From: Qipengyuania gaetbuli
GTDB taxonomy: Bacteria > Pseudomonadota > Alphaproteobacteria > Sphingomonadales > Sphingomonadaceae
Direction of reading: 5' to 3'
Length of the DNA: 64,000 nucleotides
Assembly: GCF_020171365.1 (NCBI RefSeq)
Contig: NZ_JAIUZO010000002.1
Location: 372,001-436,000, forward strand
Below are positions 61,031-64,000 of the stretch, piece after piece. Under the pieces are notes generated by a model that saw nothing but the letters and a program-made list of their open reading frames with translations, searched no databases and was not told the origin of the DNA. The first letter of the stretch is position 1. Each line of letters begins with the position of its first letter. The position numbers were made by a program, and so were the translations under genes.

Positions 61031-61702
61031 TCAGAAGGTGATCTTCTCGTAATTCAGCGTGACCTCTTCCGCCGCGCAGCTGGCGATGGTCACGCCGGTC
61101 AGCTTCGCTTCGCCGCCACCCTCGTCATCGCCGATCAGCACATGCGGGTAGCTGGCACCTTCGGCGCAGCCGTCGAACCGGCCTGCGAAAGTCAGGGTTC
61201 CCGGCCCGTTCGAGGCCGGCACCAAGATGCGTGAGCCCTTCTCCATCGGCTTGAGGGTAACGGGGCGGTGCTGCCGCTTGCCGGTCGCCATGCCGCTGGC
61301 AGCATCGCGCGGGGCTGGCTCGGCCGTCGTCGCACGATCCTTGTGACGCAGGCGCTCCGAGACGCCGGCACGCAGGGGTACGCCCTCGGCGCTCCAGTGC
61401 AGCGGGCTGGTGTGCGCATCTTCAGTGCCCGTGCCGCCCTGCTGCACGACATGGGGCACTTCGCGGCCGCCGGTACGCGGGCTGAGAGTGATGGTCAGAT
61501 AATCGAGGTGCGCCTCGCCCGAATCCTTTGTCTGCGCACCGCCATCGGCCATCTTCACGTCGATCTCATCGGGTTCGACGCCGGGCGTTGCCCGCCCGCT
61601 CTCGCCGTCGATGTCGGGAATCTTGATGTAGATTGCCGCGCTGAGCGGGGCGGCGAGCGTCAAGGCCGCAGCCAGGGTCGCAATGGTCCGGATAGTGGGC
61701 AT
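61031..61702 (-). CDS. Hcp-like secreted protein with signal peptide
   Basis: 223 residues. The start is placed at ATG 61702 because GGAGGAGG lies 6 bases upstream; the ATG at 61708 touches it. After a signal peptide (ends near APLSAA) the protein begins IYIKIPDIDGES and ends EEVTLNYEKITF, both as in Hcp-type tube proteins of type VI secretion. Between them lies a long polar stretch and a Cys pair. No type VI gene is in the window, and Hcp proteins are normally cytoplasmic before assembly, so a secreted homologue of other role is likely. Confidence 0.72.
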   Translation of the reverse strand: MPTIRTIATLAAALTLAAPLSAAIYIKIPDIDGESGRATPGVEPDEIDVKMADGGAQTKDSGEAHLDYLTITLSPRTGGREVPHVVQQGGTGTEDAHTSPLHWSAEGVPLRAGVSERLRHKDRATTAEPAPRDAASGMATGKRQHRPVTLKPMEKGSRILVPASNGPGTLTFAGRFDGCAEGASYPHVLIGDDEGGGEAKLTGVTIASCAAEEVTLNYEKITF

Positions 61703-61771
61703 GGACATCCTCCTCCGCGCGGCAGTGTGCCACCGATGCGGCGGGCAGGTCCAGCACGGCCTCCCAAGTGG

Positions 61772-62413
61772 CTAGATTCGCCCACCCTTCCACACCACGC
61801 GGCCGATAACTTCGACCTCGTGACGCGCGAGTTCGACCGGCGCATAGGCATCGTTCGCACTGATCAGCTTGATGCGGTTTGCTGCGCTCACCTGCACCTG
61901 CTTGACGTGCAGCGCGTCGCCGATGCGCACGACATGGATACCCTCGCCCGCGCGCTTGTTGCGATCGACGAAGATTTCGTCCCCGCTCCTGAGGACCGGT
62001 TCCATGCTGTCCCCTTCCACGCGGATTGCGGACAGGTCCGCACCCTCCAGCCCCATTTCGCGCAGCCACCGGCGCGAGAAACGGAAGCTGTCGAAGGAAA
62101 TTTCCTCCGCCGATACCGCGCCAGGCCCGGCAGAGGCATCCAGCGCGAGCCTTGGAACGGCCAGAAAGTCGTCCGATTCGCGCGGGCGGGCGAGGTCAGG
62201 ATCGGCCCCCAGCTCGACCTCGCTCACGCCGAAGAATTCGGCGAGGCGGCGGCGGTCCTGTTCTTCCAGTCGGCGCGGGCTTCCCTTGCGCACGAATTGC
62301 TGCAAGTAACTGGGATTACGTCCTAACATGGAGGAAAGAGCGGCCAGGCTCGTGCGGTTGCGTTCGGCCAGTTCGACCAGCCTGGCGCGATCTTCGCTCA
62401 TTCCGTCTGCCAT
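61772..62413 (-). CDS. S24-type (CI/LexA-like) repressor
   Basis: 213 residues from ATG 62413 (ATG 62401 possible). N-terminal helix-turn-helix (TSLAALSSMLGRNPSYLQQFV), then a linker and a C-terminal S24 domain with RVEGDSMEPVL (catalytic Ser) and HVKQVQV (Lys). It may cleave itself in response to DNA damage as phage repressors do, but the linker lacks an obvious Ala-Gly site. Upstream are repeated TCCTA/TAGGA half-sites and a divergent small-gene pair. Confidence 0.88.
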   Translation of the reverse strand: MADGMSEDRARLVELAERNRTSLAALSSMLGRNPSYLQQFVRKGSPRRLEEQDRRRLAEFFGVSEVELGADPDLARPRESDDFLAVPRLALDASAGPGAVSAEEISFDSFRFSRRWLREMGLEGADLSAIRVEGDSMEPVLRSGDEIFVDRNKRAGEGIHVVRIGDALHVKQVQVSAANRIKLISANDAYAPVELARHEVEVIGRVVWKGGRI

Positions 62414-62483
62414 GCCTTAACTCCCTGCCAACCTTCGTCACCGACGCATTTCCGCGCCTCGCCGGAGAGCGATGCGGGAAAAT

Positions 62484-62540
62484 TCCTATAGCATAGGATT
62501 TTTCCTAGACAAGTAGGATTTGGAGTGGAACGAAATAGGA
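62484..62540. promoter_or_regulatory. Operator region with repeated TCCTA/TAGGA half-sites
   Basis: TCCTAT and ATAGGA around AGC (62484-62498), TCCTA and TAGGA around six bases (62503-62518), and a further ATAGGA at 62535-62540. Like half-sites recur every 19-22 bases, about two helical turns. This sits between the S24 repressor start (62413) and the divergent 70-residue gene (62590). Confidence 0.65.
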
Positions 62541-62589
62541 ACACGGCGAGCGATTCGCCTGTCAGTTCAGCTATTTGGGGAGCCTTCGC

Positions 62590-62802
62590 ATGCTGATCCG
62601 GTCCATCGAGAAATTCCTTCGCGCCCATGACATGCCGCCGACCAAGTTCGGCAGGCTCGCGGCGCATGATCCGCGCTTCGTGCTCGACCTGCGCATGGGG
62701 CGCGAACCGCGTAGTGGGACGGAGGCGCGCATTCGCGGCTTCATGACGGGTTTCGAGGCCGGCCGCGGTGAAGCTGCGCGGGAGGTGGCCCATGTCGGCT
62801 GA
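62590..62802 (+). CDS. Small Cro-like protein divergent from the repressor
   Basis: 70 residues. It begins MLIRSIEKFLRAHDMPPTKF and has FVLDLRMGREPRSGTEARI, which looks like a minimal helix-turn-helix of the type found beside S24 repressors in sphingomonads. GGGGAG precedes the ATG. The last 11 bases overlap the start of the next gene. Confidence 0.7.
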   Translation: MLIRSIEKFLRAHDMPPTKFGRLAAHDPRFVLDLRMGREPRSGTEARIRGFMTGFEAGRGEAAREVAHVG

Positions 62803-63151
62803 GTGCACCCCACCCCAACCCCGGCGCATCCGCCCGCGCCGCACTGCCGCCGACCGGCTGCGCGATGCGCTGATGGATCTGTGCGATCATCGCGGACAGG
62901 TCCTCACCCACACCGAGAAGGCCTGGGCCAGCATCACTTTCGCGGGCACGCGCCATAGCCTCGCCCTGCTCTTCGCAGGCGACGAGGCAGTGGACGCGGG
63001 CGAGCGGTTCGTAGCCGAACTGCCCGATCACGAGTTCGCGATTGCGGGCCAGCTGGTCGCCGATGCCGGCGTGAGCGAGGTCGAGCACCGCATGGTCCCC
63101 GACCCGCGCCTGCTGGTCCGGTGCGAGCTGCTGCTGCTCGAAGACGCCTGA
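62792..63151 (+). CDS. Conserved hypothetical protein
   Basis: 119 residues, not recognised. A basic, proline-rich start (PPQPRRIRPRRTAADRLRD) precedes a compact domain with WASITFAGTRHSLALLF and ELPDHEFAIAGQLVADAG. There is no signal peptide. ATG 62792 follows GGAGGTGGCC and overlaps the end of the upstream small gene, so translation is coupled. It is head-to-head with nothing; its stop is directly next to the stop of the dehydrogenase. Confidence 0.75.
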   Translation: MSAECTPPQPRRIRPRRTAADRLRDALMDLCDHRGQVLTHTEKAWASITFAGTRHSLALLFAGDEAVDAGERFVAELPDHEFAIAGQLVADAGVSEVEHRMVPDPRLLVRCELLLLEDA

Positions 63152-64000
63152 TCAGTACCCGGCGGCAAGGTCCATCTGCGGCTGGACCGGTTCGCCCTTC
63201 TGCCACCGTTCGAGATTTTCGACGAACCTGTCGGCGCTGCGCTGGAACATCTTCGTCTGCGCGCGGCCCGACAGGTGCATGGTGACCTGCGCATTCTGCA
63301 GGTCCCACAGCGGGTGGTCTTCGGGCAGCGGCTCGGGGTCGGTCACGTCGAGCAGCGCCGCCTCGATGGTCTTTGCCTTGAGCGCTTCGACCAGCGCGTC
63401 CTGTTCGACCACGTCCCCGCGCGCGATATTCACCAGCACGGCATTGGGGCGCATGGCGGCAAGTTCGGCCGCGCCGATCATGCCCTTGGTCTCGTCGGTG
63501 GAGGGCACGGCGAGCACCACCCAGTCGAATTCGCCCAGCTTTTCGCGCCATTCGCCGGGGCGCAGCGCGCCCTCCCCGCCCGAGCGGCGCACGGGCACCA
63601 CGGTCATGTCGAATGCCTCGAGCCGGGTCTTCACCAGGCTGCCGATCGCGCCCATGCCGAGCAGCAACACCCGCTCGCCCGACAGTTCACGCTTGCCCGG
63701 GCTGTCGAGCAGCCATTCATGGCGTTCCTGCGCGCGTACGACCTCGCGGTAACCCTTGGCATGGGCCAGCATCAGCATGACGACATATTCGGCGATGGTG
63801 ATGGCGTTGATGCCGACACCGTTCGTCACGACCGTTCCGCGCTCCGCCAGCAGGTCGAGCGGCATGAAATCGAGCCCGGCGTAGATCGAGTTGAGCCATT
63901 TGAGGTTCGTCGCGGCGCGTGCGATTTCGGCCATCGGCTCTTTCTCGTTCAGATCGAACCAGCCGATTTCCGCTTCGGGCGCGAATTTCAGCGCCTCTTC
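63152..64000 (-). CDS. D-isomer-specific 2-hydroxyacid dehydrogenase, N-terminus cut by the window edge
   Basis: At least 283 residues of the frame are in the window. The NAD loop is LLGMGAIGSLV, and the catalytic Arg is in NIARGDVVEQDAL. Glu is expected in the following helix (DVTDPEPLPEDHPLWDL), where His ends the block. The substrate cannot be told. The frame continues past base 64000. Confidence 0.9.
   Translation of the reverse strand, partial: EEALKFAPEAEIGWFDLNEKEPMAEIARAATNLKWLNSIYAGLDFMPLDLLAERGTVVTNGVGINAITIAEYVVMLMLAHAKGYREVVRAQERHEWLLDSPGKRELSGERVLLLGMGAIGSLVKTRLEAFDMTVVPVRRSGGEGALRPGEWREKLGEFDWVVLAVPSTDETKGMIGAAELAAMRPNAVLVNIARGDVVEQDALVEALKAKTIEAALLDVTDPEPLPEDHPLWDLQNAQVTMHLSGRAQTKMFQRSADRFVENLERWQKGEPVQPQMDLAAGY

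Noticed and set aside
61772..63151. Prophage remnant
   Set aside because: The repressor and Cro-like gene resemble a phage switch, but no integrase, attachment repeat or structural gene is seen and the flanking genes look chromosomal.

Overview
The window is high-GC DNA from an alphaproteobacterium. The best fit is Sphingomonadales, probably Erythrobacteraceae. This is inferred from gene content and protein style: a Ros/MucR zinc-finger regulator, a Cys-poor Fur, class II DAHP synthase, an egtB-egtD pair, DUF1489, DUF4402 proteins, and the rpmF-plsX-fabH-ihfA-merR block. No rRNA, tRNA, insertion sequence or CRISPR array was seen. Genes are packed tightly and no stretch over 300 bases lacks a gene. 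Both ends cut through genes: a lipoprotein on the left and a D-2-hydroxyacid dehydrogenase on the right.

Left third (1-24 kb). Two lipoproteins and carboxynorspermidine synthase come first, then a threonine dehydratase-like enzyme, two MAPEG proteins, thioredoxin reductase, a tyrosine phosphatase and a lone response regulator. A run of minus-strand genes follows: egtB-egtD (ergothioneine), a membrane-anchored retropepsin-like protease, and otsB-GH15-otsA (trehalose). Upstream of these lie a diguanylate cyclase, class II DAHP synthase and a large M16 peptidase. A plus-strand block then carries nfu, a nitroreductase, tsaB-rimI, mucR, fur and plsC.

Middle (24-42 kb). The conserved miaB / ybeZ-ybeY-corC RNA-maturation neighbourhood is present, interrupted by a divergent lipoprotein. 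Next come a GNAT protein, a cyclophilin, mgtE, DUF1489 and a mosaic PDZ/SHOCT protein. The main accessory feature is at 34.6-42.0 kb: four DUF4402 subunit genes, a PapD-like chaperone and a very long usher-like outer-membrane protein, all on the minus strand. This reads as a chaperone-usher surface fibre system. One subunit gene is bracketed by perfect stem-loops.

Right third (42-64 kb). FrnE-type DsbA, NudC and a Tat-exported serine hydrolase form one operon. mutY is divergent from a DciA-like gene, two DsbA-like proteins and smc. A VIT1-type transporter, an M24 peptidase and a chromate transporter follow. The lipid/ribosome operon rpmF-plsX-fabH-ihfA-merR comes next. The last 5 kb holds a third MAPEG protein, a glyoxalase II-like hydrolase, several unrecognised secreted or small proteins, a possible transcription attenuator, a signal-peptide-bearing Hcp-like protein, and an S24 repressor facing a small-gene pair across a dyad-rich operator.

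Regulatory sequence is visible at several points: the 36-bp double dyad before mucR, repeated TCCTA/TAGGA half-sites before the S24 repressor, mutually exclusive hairpins at 60.83-60.89 kb, and a two-block repeat upstream of two unrelated genes.
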